Positions 47,331 to 59,468 of a DNA stretch of 64,000 bases are shown piece by piece; positions within the stretch are counted from its first letter, which is position 1, and each line of letters begins with the position of its first letter. The translations under genes were made by a program, and so were the position numbers. This DNA is from Deuterostichococcus epilithicus. Lineage: Eukaryota; Chlorophyta; Trebouxiophyceae; Prasiolales; Stichococcaceae. Below the pieces are notes generated by a model that had not been told where the DNA came from, made no database searches, and saw nothing but the letters and a program-made list of their open reading frames with translations. The stretch covers positions 434,001-498,000 of the forward strand of contig JAVTLE010000005.1 in assembly GCA_033439295.1 (NCBI GenBank), read 5' to 3'.

Positions 47331-49809
47331 CAAACGTGTCAAGCTATCGACAACCACCGATTGCGTTAAGGCTTTGTCTTCTGGTACGGACTGGAACAAT
47401 AATAAATTGTACGTGAGCTCGGATGGAGGTGTTCCAAGATGTGTCGTGGCAGGGTCCAAAGGTGTCGGACACAAAGCTCTCGTTCGTCAGCAGCTGGTGA
47501 GCAGCACGCAGCGTACGTTGTGGCATGCCCTGTTTGCTTCGGACCACACCTCCGAGAGAAGTTTGTGATATGCTCTTGAGCACGAGCGAGTGGCTCATGC
47601 TACATTGGGATATGTGTTCAATCGCAGGGAGTGCCCATTCGCGCAGGTATGCTGCAATGAGAGTGTCGCACTGCTAACCTACCGATAGAAGATGCAAATC
47701 ATCTGCCTCATCGTTGGAGTCCAAGAGTATGAAGCAATGCTTTGCAGCGCGTCTGGATCGGGCTCCTGGAGAAGAATCTGGAATTCGACAAGCACGAGAT
47801 CAGCCTTCGTGACGAGGAAGGTGCGATATCAATCCATCTTGCAGACGACGTCGATGTGTTTAAACAACGTGCAGCAACCTGGCTGTGTATGCCTGTTGAC
47901 ATGCTTGCATCACCCGCGTGTCTGCACCGTGACTGATACTTTCTCTCACACAAATGCAGGGCAGTATGCGCCGCACCAGCGGGAAGAATGGGTTATGCGC
48001 CTCAACCCGGGCGGCAAGGTGAGGTCCTGCAGAGCCAGGACGAATGTCAACACAGCGCGCTGCACCTGCTGTTGCCCGTCTCGCAACCGCTCCATCCCAT
48101 TCCTCGAACCTGAAGCCCTCACTTATGTCAGCCCGCATGCTGCAGAGCCGAATGAGCTCGTAGTCTAGCCTCAGTCTGCATGCTGCTGAGCAGGTGCCGA
48201 TCCTGTGCCTGCGCCACGGCGACACCATCCACTCGGCATACGAGTCCACCGTCTGCAACGAGCTGCTTGAGGTGCTACAAGCTGTGTGCACTTGTACTGC
48301 CTGTGGTTGATGGTCTGTTGGGCGTGCATACCTGCTCTTGCAGCACTGTACATAAGTCAGCTGACCTCGCCTCCAAGCCCAGTGCCGCCACGCCGCAGCA
48401 GCCCACGCCAAAAGAGCCTGCCTGGTCACCCTTCCCTTGGTGCTGTTACCACGCTCCTAGCCTCCGGGATGGGCAGGACTGCCAGCTCATCATACGTCGA
48501 CACCCGTGTTAGGTTATATTTCCTTTTATCTAATTTGATTTCAAATTTTATCTGTCGCAGGACCTGCAGCCGGCACCAGCGCTGTGGCCGGCCTCGGGGC
48601 GCCCAGAGGACGGCTGGCTCAAGGCCCGCGGCCGCATGATCATCACCACCTTCGACTCCGGCTTCCTGCCGGCCTACTACGGCATGCTGCTTAGGTGCTC
48701 AGCGTGCGCGCCTGCGTGCCAGCAGCGACCTGGGTCGCATTCGAGTGAGACGTGGCTCTTGTGCGCTGGTGCGCCAGCAGCAGCAGTAGCAGACGGAGGC
48801 TGCACAACTGCAGTTGTTGTGAAGCTGCGCACATGAGACGCGGGATCTGCATGCCTTCACAGGCAGGCGGAGGAGGCGCAGCAGGAGTGCCGGCAGCGGC
48901 TGGCAGGCGTGCTGGAGTGGCTGGACTCGCAGGCGGACCCCGAGGGCCCATTCTTCCTCGGCAAGCAGGCACGCAGCCAACCCGAAACAAGCCAATACAG
49001 CCGAGAACTGGGCTCAGCTTGACGAGACCACTGGGCCCGAGCCCGCGCTGGATCACCACGCCAGACTGGGTCCACTCCTGGGGACGAGATCGTAGCAATT
49101 TCCAACGCTGTCAACTCATGGTCGTCCTTCACATCTGCTGCAGTTCACGCTGGTAGACGCTGCGCTGGCGCCCTTCTTCCTGCGGCTGCCTGTGCTCAAG
49201 CACTACCGCAACTTCGAGCTGCCGCAGGCACGGCAGGGCTTTGCCTGCGGGATGTGTTAGTCATTCTGTATTATGCCTCAGCTGCAGACATGCATTGCTG
49301 GGACACCATGTAATGTGTCTGCGGTTGTTTTGCCAGGCATTATCGTACATGACAAGCTATGCCTCTCCCCTCGAGCTGATTGCGGAAGGACAACACGAAG
49401 TCAAGAGACGTCAGAATGCTGTGGCTCATACGTCCAGGACTGTGTGAAGCTGCGCGACTGGGGCGACACCATCAAGTGGCACAAGTCGGTGGCCGCCACC
49501 TGCGTCTCCCCCAAGCCGGTACGTGCAGAGCAACTGCTTGCATATGCTCGTCTGTCCTGGCCGCGACTTCCCCTACTACTACCCGCTCTCACTGTCTCTC
49601 GTTCTCCAGCTCTACACAGTGAGGTGTTTTGTGCATGACAGTCACTTTCGAAGGCACCAGCATCTTTTTGCGAAGCACTTTGTCAAAGACATTGCTCACC
49701 CGGTTCGAGCCCCGACCAGGACATGACCTACGAGCAGTACCTCGAGTGGGTGTACAAGCGCTATGCCACGGGCGATGCCAAGTCCACCTCCGCCGCAGAC
49801 TACCGCTGA
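47331..49809 (+). CDS. Cysteine-type glutathione S-transferase (lambda/omega-like)
   Basis: Thioltransferase or dehydroascorbate-type GST, probably soluble. Exons: about 47331-47408, 47628-47646, 47748-47820, 47960-48018, 48194-48271, 48561-48694, 48863-48968, 49144-49227, 49438-49518 and 49720-49809. The active-site loop CPFAQRVWIGLLEKNLEFDK carries the catalytic Cys typical of lambda, omega and DHAR classes. The C-terminal domain contains GPFFLGKQFTLVDAALAPFF, the N-capping box region of all GSTs. It ends EYRY-like with YLEWVYKRYATGD. The 19-nt exon 47628-47646 supplies the Cys. The 5' end is unresolved: no ATG is seen in the first exon listed, so an upstream exon is missing. Introns after 48968 and 49227 both need GC donors (CAG|GCACGC and CAG|GCACGG); phase 0 is kept in both. 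Confidence 0.85.
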
Positions 49810-50258
49810 GGCAGGCGCCACCCCGAATCATGCTGGAAGAGGCGGGCAGGCGCGGGCTGATTGCATGCCTTTCGGCGAGGCGAGCAGGCAGTCCTCATGT
49901 CTCTGACTCGGACAAAGCCGAGGCAGGTTGGCCGCAAGCGCTTAGGGATTGGCTGCTGGGATCGTTGCAGAGCTACATGCTTCGTTGTTGCACTATCTAG
50001 GTCCGGTGGTGGACTTTTAAATGGGAACTGCGGATCCTCCTGGTTGATTTCAGACTTTTTGAGCCTTGGACAGCAATTTCACTCAGGTGCACGACGTGCC
50101 ATGCTCCAAGACGCAAATGGCCACTGCGCAATCTCGAAACCTCCCAAGACCGAGATCCTCATCCGAGTTGGACCACCCCCTGAATGCAAACCGCCAGAGT
50201 CAATCCAATACCATAACGCGAGTTCGTTGAATGATGATGAACCTCCTTCACCGTGCAG
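49810..50258. other. Region between convergent gene ends, nothing seen
   Basis: 449 bp separate the GST stop (+) and the fluoride exporter stop (-). It should hold the two 3' untranslated regions. No gene or repeat was noted. Confidence 0.4.
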
Positions 50259-53200
50259 TCACATGTGCGCCCAGGCCGGCGCGCCGTACACCACCACCCC
50301 AGCCATCCACGTCGCCGCAAAGCTGACGACAATGTAGGTGTATGCATGGAAGTGGTCCGGGTACACCTCTAACATCGCGTGAATCTGCAGCAGATGGGCA
50401 ACAGAGTTTGAGGCGCTTCATTGACGCCAAATTCAGCGGCATGTTGGGCAAGTGCGGCGTTCAATGCATCACCACAGCTGCATTGGGTGCACAAAGGGGC
50501 ATGGCATGAGTTGCGCAATCGACCCTCGGCAATAGCCGCCAAACATGTAGTGTATGCACCATGATGCGACTCGAGATGGAGACCTGGAGTCAATTGCTGA
50601 ACACCACTACCAACATGTCGTTTGCTCCAGATCGCACCTCGTTCACAAAGGTGGACACTGTGCTGAGCGCACCGCAGAAACCCTTTTGAATGGCCACCAC
50701 CACGATTGTCGCCCAGTAGCCCAGCGTTGTCACGTCCACGGCAACCTGCGCCAAAGTGCTCTGGGTGTCAGCACATCGACACAGAGCTATGCGACGCTGT
50801 GTGCCCACATGCAGCCGGCCTGCCGGCTGCCGCTGCTCGCGCCATGTACCGCCGGCAGCAGCGCGACTGCACAGGCATGGCCCCTGCGGCCCGCTCCGAC
50901 ACACAGCCCCTCGCCTGCTCCTGCATGCGCACCCTGCATCCCGCCAACATGAGCAGCCCCAGCACAGGCCCAGTCGCCAATCGCAGGTTCCTCCAAGACA
51001 CATGCTGATGTGGCCCAGCAGGTGCCAGGCGCACTCGAGAAGTCCAGGACACGAAGTCCCAAGTGCGTCGCATACCCCTACAGGTGCACCCTCCCTGCTG
51101 TGCGCCAACCACCAGATAGCCACTGTGCTCCCTGCACAGTGGCATCTTGTAGAGAGCCTGCCTGCGAACGTGGCAGGCTACATTGGTGCGGGTGTGTGGG
51201 AGGGAGAGGGGGTGGGGGTGTGGGATCCCGAAATGGCCCACCTCCGCGCCGAATATGACGATGCATGCCAGGAGGTTGGCGGCAAAGGTGCCAGCGGGGA
51301 ACCAGGCCAGGGAACCCGGCAGCTGCGAGTTCCAGCCAGCCAGCTGCCACCGCAGCAGCGCGCCGAAGGGGCCTGCGGACCGGTACATTTGCATCTGGTG
51401 AAAATGCAGACGAAGTTCCAGACGCTCCCTTGAACCACCGTGAGAGAATGCAGTGCCACAGCGGCAGCGTGCCATAAGGGTTGCGGGTCATGGCACTTTG
51501 AGTCAGGAGGGCGCCTTCTGGGCAACGGTCAACAGGCACCATCGCAGCAGCGTGCGAAAGGGGCCCATAGCCAGCACTCTGCACCCAGCTGTCGCCCCCA
51601 CGGCCAGGTCTAGTCAGGTACAGCACATGCCGTTGACCTTGCTGTTTCGCACATGTGCAACACAGGTCAACGACATGTGCTGTAGCAGTCATGTGCTAGA
51701 ACGCCGAGGACACTGTGAAGAGGTGCACGTGCTCTGTCTTGCGGTGGAAAGCTCAGAGACGGCGCAAGCCTCCTCCAGCACAGCGGGCCGCACCCATGAG
51801 CACGGCGAGCCAGATGGCGCGCCGGGAGGTATGCCGCCTGCCGGTGTCCACGACAGTCAGCGCGACGAACAGCGCCGTCAGCAGCGCCAGCAGCAGCGCT
51901 GCCGCTGCATGCGTTTTCAGGCCGCGGTGCCACCTGAAAACGGTCACAAGAAGTGTGAAACGGCCACATGCACTGGTGGTCGTTCACAGGACTTGGCGCC
52001 CGAGATTGCGATACCCATCTGATGCAGCTGCGAGGCGTGCCAAGGGCTGCCTGGAGCGAAATCTGTGGCAGCAGCCATTGCGCGCACCAGCGCAGTCCGT
52101 AACACAGCCCATGCAAGCAGGCGTGCATCTGGTGGATCCTGGACCACGAGCAGCGCCCGCCTGTGGCCGGACGCCGCAGCCTTCTGCTCCAGGGCCGCCT
52201 CCTCGTCTGCGCCGCGGGGCCCCTCCTCGTCGAAACCCAGCTCCACCTCCGCCTCCAGCTCCTCTGCAGATGGCCGCCCGGCCGCCCGCTGAGGGCTTGC
52301 GGTACGTGATTGCAGCCGCCGCCGTGCCGCCGCTGCCTGCCGGGCCCTGCGCGCTGCACCCGCAGCGCTCGGCGACTCGCTGCCTGGCGCACCGCCTGAC
52401 GCAGGCTGCCGCGCTGCTGATACCGGGCCGCTGCCCTGCGCCGCTGCCGCCGGCGGAAGGCCCGTCCCACCGCCTGCCGCAGCCTCTGGCGCGCCCCCCA
52501 CCAGCTTGCCGCCGTCGGCCGAGTCGGTGCTCCAGCCGAGCGCCTCTTCTGCCTCCTGCTCCGGCGACTCCGGCCGCTGCGGCGCGCGCCCATTTGCGCC
52601 GCTCTTGCCCTGCGAGAACGTGCAGAAGTCCTGGTACAAGGCGCGAGGCGCATCGCCATGCTGTGCGCTGCCTTCTGTCGACCTTTCTCGGCCCTTATAT
52701 GCGGCGCATCTGTGTTGCAACACCCGAGCATGGTGCTGCCACTGGAGGTGTACATGCCCCACAGCGCAGGGGGTCTGAGTGGGCCCCAACCCGCCTCACT
52801 GCAGGGTCCAGCTGCTGGTGGTGCCCGTACCGACCTGCCGTGCCGCGGACTGCCGGCCGAGCTCCGCCCTGGGCCGCCGACCCGCCATCAGCAGCGCGCG
52901 CCGTCCGCGGAACTGGCTGGGCACCGCCGCGGGATGCGCACCATCTGGCCTCGTGTCCCGCCTCCCCTCCGGCAGCAGCCACCTGTACAGGCAGCCGAGG
53001 GAGACCCCAGTTAGCGTCTGCGACTTCTTTGAAAATGTCGAGGACTGCGACGCCGCATGATGCCTGCTTTGTCTGAGGTGCAACATCAGGAGTTGGATCA
53101 TGCTGGAATTGCAGCGTTCTCATTGAGGCCTGTTCTTCGGACCCGCAGCTGTTCACGTGTGACTGCAGCATCAGAATTGAGCAGTTTCAGACGCGACACG

Positions 53201-54293
53201 ACTTCGCACCTGTGCACTGCAAGCGCCGCATGATGCCCCATGACGAGCGATGCGAATGACGTCTCCATGCCAATGAAGACCGCCCATAGCGCCTGCGCGG
53301 CAACGGCACCCTCAGCCAACGGCGCAGCTGGTGGCGCAGCCGAAGGCCTCCAGTGTGAGGCACGGTTTGCGGCTGCACTGAGCTGGCCTCTGGTCAGCCC
53401 CGGTGTGAGGAGCCCTCACTCGTACAGCACAGTGACATTCGAATTAGGCTCATGGCTGGCCCTCTCCCTCCTGCGAAGATACCTGGGCCCACTGGCCGCC
53501 GTGGCGGCCGGTGCCACCAATGAAGAGCAGCATCTCCTGGAGCTGCCACGCTGAGAAGGTGGTGAGCGAGCCGCAGTAGCCGGTGCGCAGCCCCGTCTGC
53601 AGCGCCGCGTTTTCCTGCCAGGCGTGCCCTGCCGGCAGCACCGCCACCGCCTGCAGGACAGGGAATGCCAGACATGCTTCTGCCGTTTGACACTGGTCGA
53701 GCAGCGATCGCCCGCCTGCCACGAGCGCTGCCGCCGTGACAGCCTCATAAGGCTGCTGCACAAGGGCGACGCCTCGGCCACCGGCAAGCACTTGCAGTTC
53801 CGAATGCAGGCGCACGCTGTAGCGAGAAGTTCCGGACAATGGTGCTGCGCTGCAACAGTAGAAGTCTGGCATTGCACCCACCTTGTTGACCGCAAGGCCC
53901 AGGTTAGCGGACGAGGCGAGGAACCCCATGATGAAGGAGCCCAGCATGTTGCTGGGCAGGTCCGTGAAGTAGGCGCCGTAGCTGCGGAAGTCCTTGCCGG
54001 TGGACGTGAGGCACAGGCCCCACCCCCGGCTGCAGCCATCCTGCATGCGCCGGAAAGCTCGGCTTAAATTTGACGCCCCCGCGCCGTGCTGCGCATGCGC
54101 TGCATCCACATGCTGGCATGCCGATGTTGTACACCCAGCACTGTGTGCGTTGTGGGTTTGTCCAGAAACATGCTCTGCAGCTCGCCTGGAAGAGCTTGTC
54201 GAGGTACAGGCGCGTCAGGACGCCGAGCTGAGCAAAGACCGCTACATGCAGCGCCGTCAGGGCAAGCGTCGCCGCCTTGCTGGGATTAGCCAT
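50259..54293 (-). CDS. FEX: Two-domain fluoride exporter (FEX/CrcB family)
   Basis: Plasma-membrane channel that expels fluoride. Exons 54186-54293, 53882-54040, 53483-53650, 53210-53310, about 52850-52983, about 51950-52670 (linker), about 51790-51938, 51242-51372, 50638-50745 and 50259-50384. The first CrcB half shows AVFAQLGVLTRLYLD, LPSNMLGSFIMGFLAS and TGYCGSLTTFSAWQLQ. The second half shows FGALLRWQLAG, WFPAGTFAANLLACIVIFGA and GFCGALSTVSTFVNE. These contain the pore Asn and the Thr/Ser-Phe boxes that track fluoride. The two halves are joined by a disordered linker rich in Ala, Gly, Ser and Glu plus one hydrophobic helix (AAAALLLALLTALFVAL), the inverting segment expected in fused eukaryotic FEX. 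Intron 1 needs a GC donor (CAG|GCGAGC). Exon borders around the linker and helix are not closed in phase. Confidence 0.88.
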
Positions 54294-54911
54294 AATGCTT
54301 ACGGGCGCATCGCATTGCAGCTGAAGAAGAGCAGGTGCTAGAGGATGAGGCTGGCTGGGAAGCGCGGCGGCAGCAGGAATTGGCGCTCGCGCTTCCACTT
54401 CGACGGCTTCACAGCGATTGCGCAGGTCCTGCGGAGGTTTTGTACCGGGTCGGGGTCGAACTTGCTGCAATGTGTTGTGTTTGTGAATGCACATAATGTT
54501 TGCATGTCGGTACGCGCAGGTTGATCCAGCGATGGGCGGGTGTGCAGTACAAGTGCGGGCAGATCATCGTTGCACCGTGCCCAACGTTCCGGATGTTTGA
54601 ATGCTTGTTGGATTGCAGCGTACAAAGGGCATGCAACTGTTGTAGGCGCTGGCGTTTGCTCAAGCCACACCTGCAACAGAGCAATAACTGCATGCGTACC
54701 GGCAACAATTCGGCTGACACACAACTGCAACCGTGCAGCCCTGTCTTTGCATGACGTGGCTCGGGCAACAAGGCAGACGAAGTGAGAATTGGATCCTCAT
54801 TGCCAGACCATCACGATGCCAGGCTGGCACCGGTGCAAAGAGTTGCAGCAAGCATAGCAGCACGTCTACGACAAAAGGCACGCGAGGGGCCGCCTGCTGT
54901 CGAGCCGACCC
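54294..54911. other. Divergent intergenic region
   Basis: 618 bp between the fluoride exporter start (-) and the glycosyltransferase start (+). It probably carries both promoters. I see no gene or clear site. Confidence 0.4.
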
Positions 54912-57900
54912 ATGCCCAGCAGCCACCTGCCACTTTGGGCCGAGGCAAGGGTACCAGCAGAAGGCAGCCGAAAGCACACGTCGGCAGCACTGCAGCCCCG
55001 GCCGACAGCCCTGCCATTGCGCCAGAGCGCCCTGCTCTGGCTGCGCAGCCTCGCACTCCTGCTGCTGCTGGCGCTGCTGCCGTCGATCGTCGCCTTCATC
55101 GTTCAGCTGCACCGCAGCGGCGGCGGCATCCCGGCGCAGTATGCCGCCATGGCAGCAGCGGCGGCGGGCGGCAATGGCAGTGGATGGCGTGGCGGACCGT
55201 ACAGCCCGGAGGTCCTGAAGCTGCTGTCACCCATCGATAGGGACTTGGCTCCCTGGGAAGACGAAGGCATCCAGCTCGAAGCGGTGAGGCGCCACGGATT
55301 GTGATGCATGGGCACACTGTCGGTTGCACAAGGAAAGCTTGTCAGCACCTCCGTCCTGCATCCTGGGCAAGGCTGGCACCGACTTTTTGCCTCAAATCAA
55401 ACTCAAAGATGGCCACCAGTGACGGGCGCCTTGCATGGCGGTCTGCAGCTTGTGCCTTGGCTGCCGCAGTCATGAGCAGCACGCCCTTGCCCCACTCCAG
55501 GATGACGTCTTCTGTCATGCCACACAGGTTGAACAGATGTACTGCGAGCTGCAGCGGGACACATTCAGGGTGCAGATCATCAGTGGCCGCGCATACATAG
55601 TGGGTGAGATGCAATCCTACCAGACCCGGCAGTGGCATCTAAAGATCCAGATCCAGGAGGTGGGAGGCATTGCGCATTGACATGTGTGCTTTATATGTGG
55701 TTTATATGTGTCGGACTGCCGCACTCTACTTCCGACTGGGTGTAACACCCTCGATGCAGATGCTGCGCCGTTGGCCAGGCTCGATACCCGACCTGGACCT
55801 GGTGATTTATGCGGATGACATCCCCCCGGTAAGGGTTGTCCAGTTGTTTCTTTTGTGTCCTGTGACGACTGCCTCCTCTACTTCAACCGACTGTCCTGCT
55901 TGAGAGCTGCCGTCTCATGCATGCGGCTTCATCTTAGTGCTCGACCTTGCAGCTCCTGCATTGTCGAGGGTACCGGTGACCTCCGCAGGGTGCCTATGAT
56001 GGTACTTCACCCAAGCATGAAGCACGCGCAAGCGCAACAGCTGACGGACTGCTCCGCAGGGTGGGGGCGGCAACCCGAGGCCCTGCCACCCGCGGTGGGG
56101 GCCTGTGCTGACGCTCAACAAGCTGTACGTCTCCAACAGCAACTGGAACAGAGCGCACCCGGCCGCGGTCATGATGCCCTGCAACACCTTTGGTGACTCG
56201 CTCTCCCCAACCCGGCTGCGACAACCCACTCTGAGTTGCTTTCACCGCACTGACTGCGGCTGGTGTGGCGCGCTCTCATCCTCCCGCGCTTATCCCCCCT
56301 TTCGCACCGGACTTCAACCCCCGGCGCCTCCCCGTATGGCATGCTGCTGCTGGGCGTCCCCAGCCGTGGGCCCCTCAACCGGCCAGTGCCTGCAGCAGTG
56401 GCTGCCGCCATGCCGAGCCGCACCGACAGGCGCTCGGCAAGGCTGTCGGAGCTGCGCCGCAGGCGGCCCGCGCTGAGCTGGCATTGGCCGGCGCTTGACG
56501 TGTGTCAGCCGGATCCTGTGCTGCAGCGGGGTTCCCGGAGTCGAACGTGGGCAGCTGGCCGGAGATGCGGGAGCGCATTGGAGCGGTGGCGCACAACACC
56601 TCCTGGGACGACCGCATCCCGAAGCTGCTGTTCCGCGGGGGCCGCACCAGCGAGGAGCGCAAGGTAAGTTGTTGAATAACATTCATGGTCAAGGCGTTGA
56701 GCTGCGCCATACTGCTCGGCCTCATGGCGACGACCTGCTTCCGAGGAAATCCGCTCTCGCCCTGGATGCAGCAGCTGTGCGTGCGTAGCCCCGGCTGGCC
56801 GGAGCCAGAGGCAAAGGTTTCGCCAGGTCCCATCTCGGCCTGGCCGTGCATGACCACAGGCTTCTAGGATTTGTTAACGGATGATCCTCCCTCGCAAGGG
56901 CTGTCAACCGGAGGCGCCTGCGTTTGGTCCGCGTGCATCTCTTGACGCGCAGATGCTGCACCACAACATCGCGCAGGCTTCAGAGTTGCTGGATTCCGTG
57001 GAGGGCGACAGGGGACGACCTGTGCTCTCTGACACTCTATTCAATAAAACAGAATCAGCATACCTGTTCCCCCTCGTCTCCTTCGACATGTGCTGTGCCC
57101 TCGCGCACAGATGCTGTACGACAACAAAAAGGTCGCAGCGTCGGAGCTCCTCGATGTGGCGGAGGCGACAGGGGACAACCCGCACGTGGCGGGCCGCGTG
57201 GAGCTGCCCGAGCACTGCTCATACAAGTACCTGCTGCACCTGCAAGGCAACACCTATGCGACGCGTCTCAAGTGGATCATGGCTTGCGGCTCCGTGGTGC
57301 TGTTCCCCGTCGACCCGCAGTACTTCCACCAGGTGCGCAGAGCTTCCACATCAAGGCCAGCACAGGCGTCGTGTGACGTGTCATGGTGGCCACAGGCAGC
57401 CCCGGCTTTCCGGCGGCAGGAGGCTTGCGACCCTTCCTGCCTGCCGGAACGTTGCTGGACACGCGAGCTGTTTGATGTCCAGCCGCGGACACTGTGCAAA
57501 CTCTGGAGCGATTTGGAAGAGTCCCCGAAGGGTCGCTGAAGCCTTCGTGACGTCGATGATGTCACTGGCGCACCTCTTCAATCGCATGGATCGTGCAGAA
57601 ATCAGGGCGAACTGCGGCGAGCGAAGCCCTCCTCACCTGTGCTGCCTTTTCAACGAATGAAACTTGGACGTGTGCCAGGTCCTCGAGCCAGGTCCTCGAG
57701 TGCTTCCCGCTTCCAGGAGTTCTGGTATCACATGCTGGAGGACGGCGTCAACATCCGCTTCCTGCCGCCGGTGGACGCCTCCAACAACGGCAGCCACCTG
57801 GTGCGCGCGGTGCAGTGGCTGGAGGCGCAGCCCGCCGAGGGGCGCCGCATCGCGGAGGTGTGGGGACGGTGCCCTCTCGTTTGGCTGTTGCTCAGCGTGG

Positions 57901-58657
57901 TCTCCCTTATGCGGGAAGTTCAAAGCTGGAGTCGCACCCCGCCAAGGTGCAAGCGGGAGCCCTCAGGTTGCTGCAGCAATATCTAGCCTCTTCGGAATAG
58001 AACAAGTCTGGAGACCCCTCCGAGCCTGCTGCACTACAGGCGGCGGCAGCGGTCAGTGAGGAGCGGTCGGCACTTCTTGACCACTGCTGGTGACGACGCA
58101 GGGCGCACGGCGGCTCATGGAGGAGGTGCTGACGTACGACAACGTGCTGCTGTACTGGCGGGCGCTGTTCACGAAGTACGCCTCGCTCGTCCGCTTCAAG
58201 GTGCGCGCCTTCCTGCCACCTGTCACAGCTGCCTGTCTTGAAGCACGGAGGCAGCGGCACACATGTTTGCAGAGTCTCACATCGACCAGCACCTTCAACC
58301 CTGGGCTCCATCCCCCGTTCACATTGGAGATCCGCCGACGGTGGTACGGGTGCTGCAGCTGGCAGCGGACAGATCCTAGCATGGAGCACCGCACCGTCTG
58401 AAATCCTGTCACCAGCGTCACCCACCCAGCGCCACCGTCGCCTCCTGATGCGATGCGCCGCTGCGAGGGATTTGAGCGTAATCTGACGATGCGACTCGTG
58501 CTAGGCAGTGACCCTCCTCTGTCGGTTCTGGCGACAGGTGGAACTGCACCCGGACGCAGTGCCGCTGGAGACAAGCATTGCCGTTGGCCGCGCCTACATG
58601 TGGCCAGACTGGTGCGAGGCCCCTCCAAGCGGCGCGCATGGGTTCTGGGGCTGCTGA
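54912..58657 (+). CDS. Type II membrane glycosyltransferase, GT90/CAP10 (KDELC/POGLUT-like)
   Basis: Putative sugar transferase of the secretory pathway. Exons: 54912-55283, 55528-55659, 55760-55828, a gap, 56527-56663, 57111-57332, 57717-57857, 58102-58200 and 58538-58657; all counted exons keep phase. A transmembrane anchor (LALLLLLALLPSIVAFIV, residues ~47-64) follows a short basic N-terminus, giving type II topology. The catalytic core has DLDLVIYADDIPP, FPESNVGSWPEM, IPKLLFRGGRTSEERK, ELPEHCSYKYLLHLQGNTYA, TRLKWIMACGSVVLFP and EFWYHMLEDGVNIRFLPP. The SYKYLL.L.G.....RLKW...CGSVVL block is the GT90 donor-site signature. One or more exons between 55829 and 56526 remain unresolved, which is where the family motif around the W-G box should lie. 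It ends MWPDWCEAPPSGAHGFWGC, with no KDEL-type retention signal. Donor and acceptor sugars are unknown. Confidence 0.82.
56951..57020 (+). repeat. Degenerate copy of a glycosyltransferase exon start
   Basis: Just upstream of exon 57111-57332, a stretch preceded by its own AG reads MLHHNIAQASELLDSVEGDR, parallel to MLYDNKKVAASELLDVAEAT in the real exon. The similarity ends before the conserved donor-binding motif, so this is a partial exon duplication about 160 bp away. It could be a relic or part of an alternative exon. Confidence 0.6.
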
Positions 58658-59468
58658 AGCTGTGTTTCACGGGGCCAACGACTGAAGAGACCACCGTTGC
58701 ATGACCTCGACGTCATGCATCTGGCTCAGCGTAGCACACTGCCGGGCTGCTGAAGGAGGCCAGCCTCTTTGAGAGCTGAAAGATGAGCCGATGCCTCGCA
58801 CCTCTGCGAAAATCGCAGGTGGGAGTGCCCGAGGTACCGCACCTGCGGCCGGGTGTGCCCCCTTTGGCCGGATCGCCCCATCGCGCCGCACATGTACCAC
58901 GCGCCGCGATTTCCATTGGAGGGCTCCTTCATGGCGGAGGCCAAGTGCCTGGCGGGCATGCCCTTTGGCATCTGAGAGTATAGCAGTTTGACTTGGACGC
59001 AGACGCCCAGCTTCCCTTGCTGCTCGCCATGCAGGAAAATTTCTTAGCAGCACCAGCGGCGCGGCAAGTGACGGCGCAGCATGGCATCGATGTTTCATGC
59101 CACCGCCGTGCCAAGCCAATCTACCTGTGAATTTTGCGCAGACCGCATTTCATGGCCCGCCGGCGGGCGGGGCAGCGCTATCAGCGATGACCTTTTGAAA
59201 GCTGGAAGACTCAAGTCCGGGAGCCCGAGAGAGCCCGAGAGTGATTCGATTTAAGGAAAAATTGCAGCAGCTCCTTGAAAGGCCCACCTTCGTGCAGGGG
59301 AGCGGCTGAAAGGGGAAATCAGCTTCGCGCTGAAATTTTCAGTTTCGCTATGTGATTGCACTTCTGTGCTCCACCTGGTAGTCCAGTAGCCCCAAGAGCG
59401 TTTGCTGGCAAAATGCCGAGCCTCTCTTTCAGGTCACGGTGTTGCGGTTAAAACGACACACGTGCACG
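58658..59468. other. Intergenic, no gene seen
   Basis: 811 bp between the glycosyltransferase stop and the ribosomal P2 start, both on the plus strand. It contains a short imperfect duplication (GAGCCCGAGA twice near 59221-59241). It should hold the P2 promoter. Confidence 0.4.

Noticed and set aside
51715-53076. 453-codon plus-strand frame rich in Pro, Ala and Arg
   Set aside because: It is antisense to the disordered linker of the fluoride exporter and has no motif of its own.
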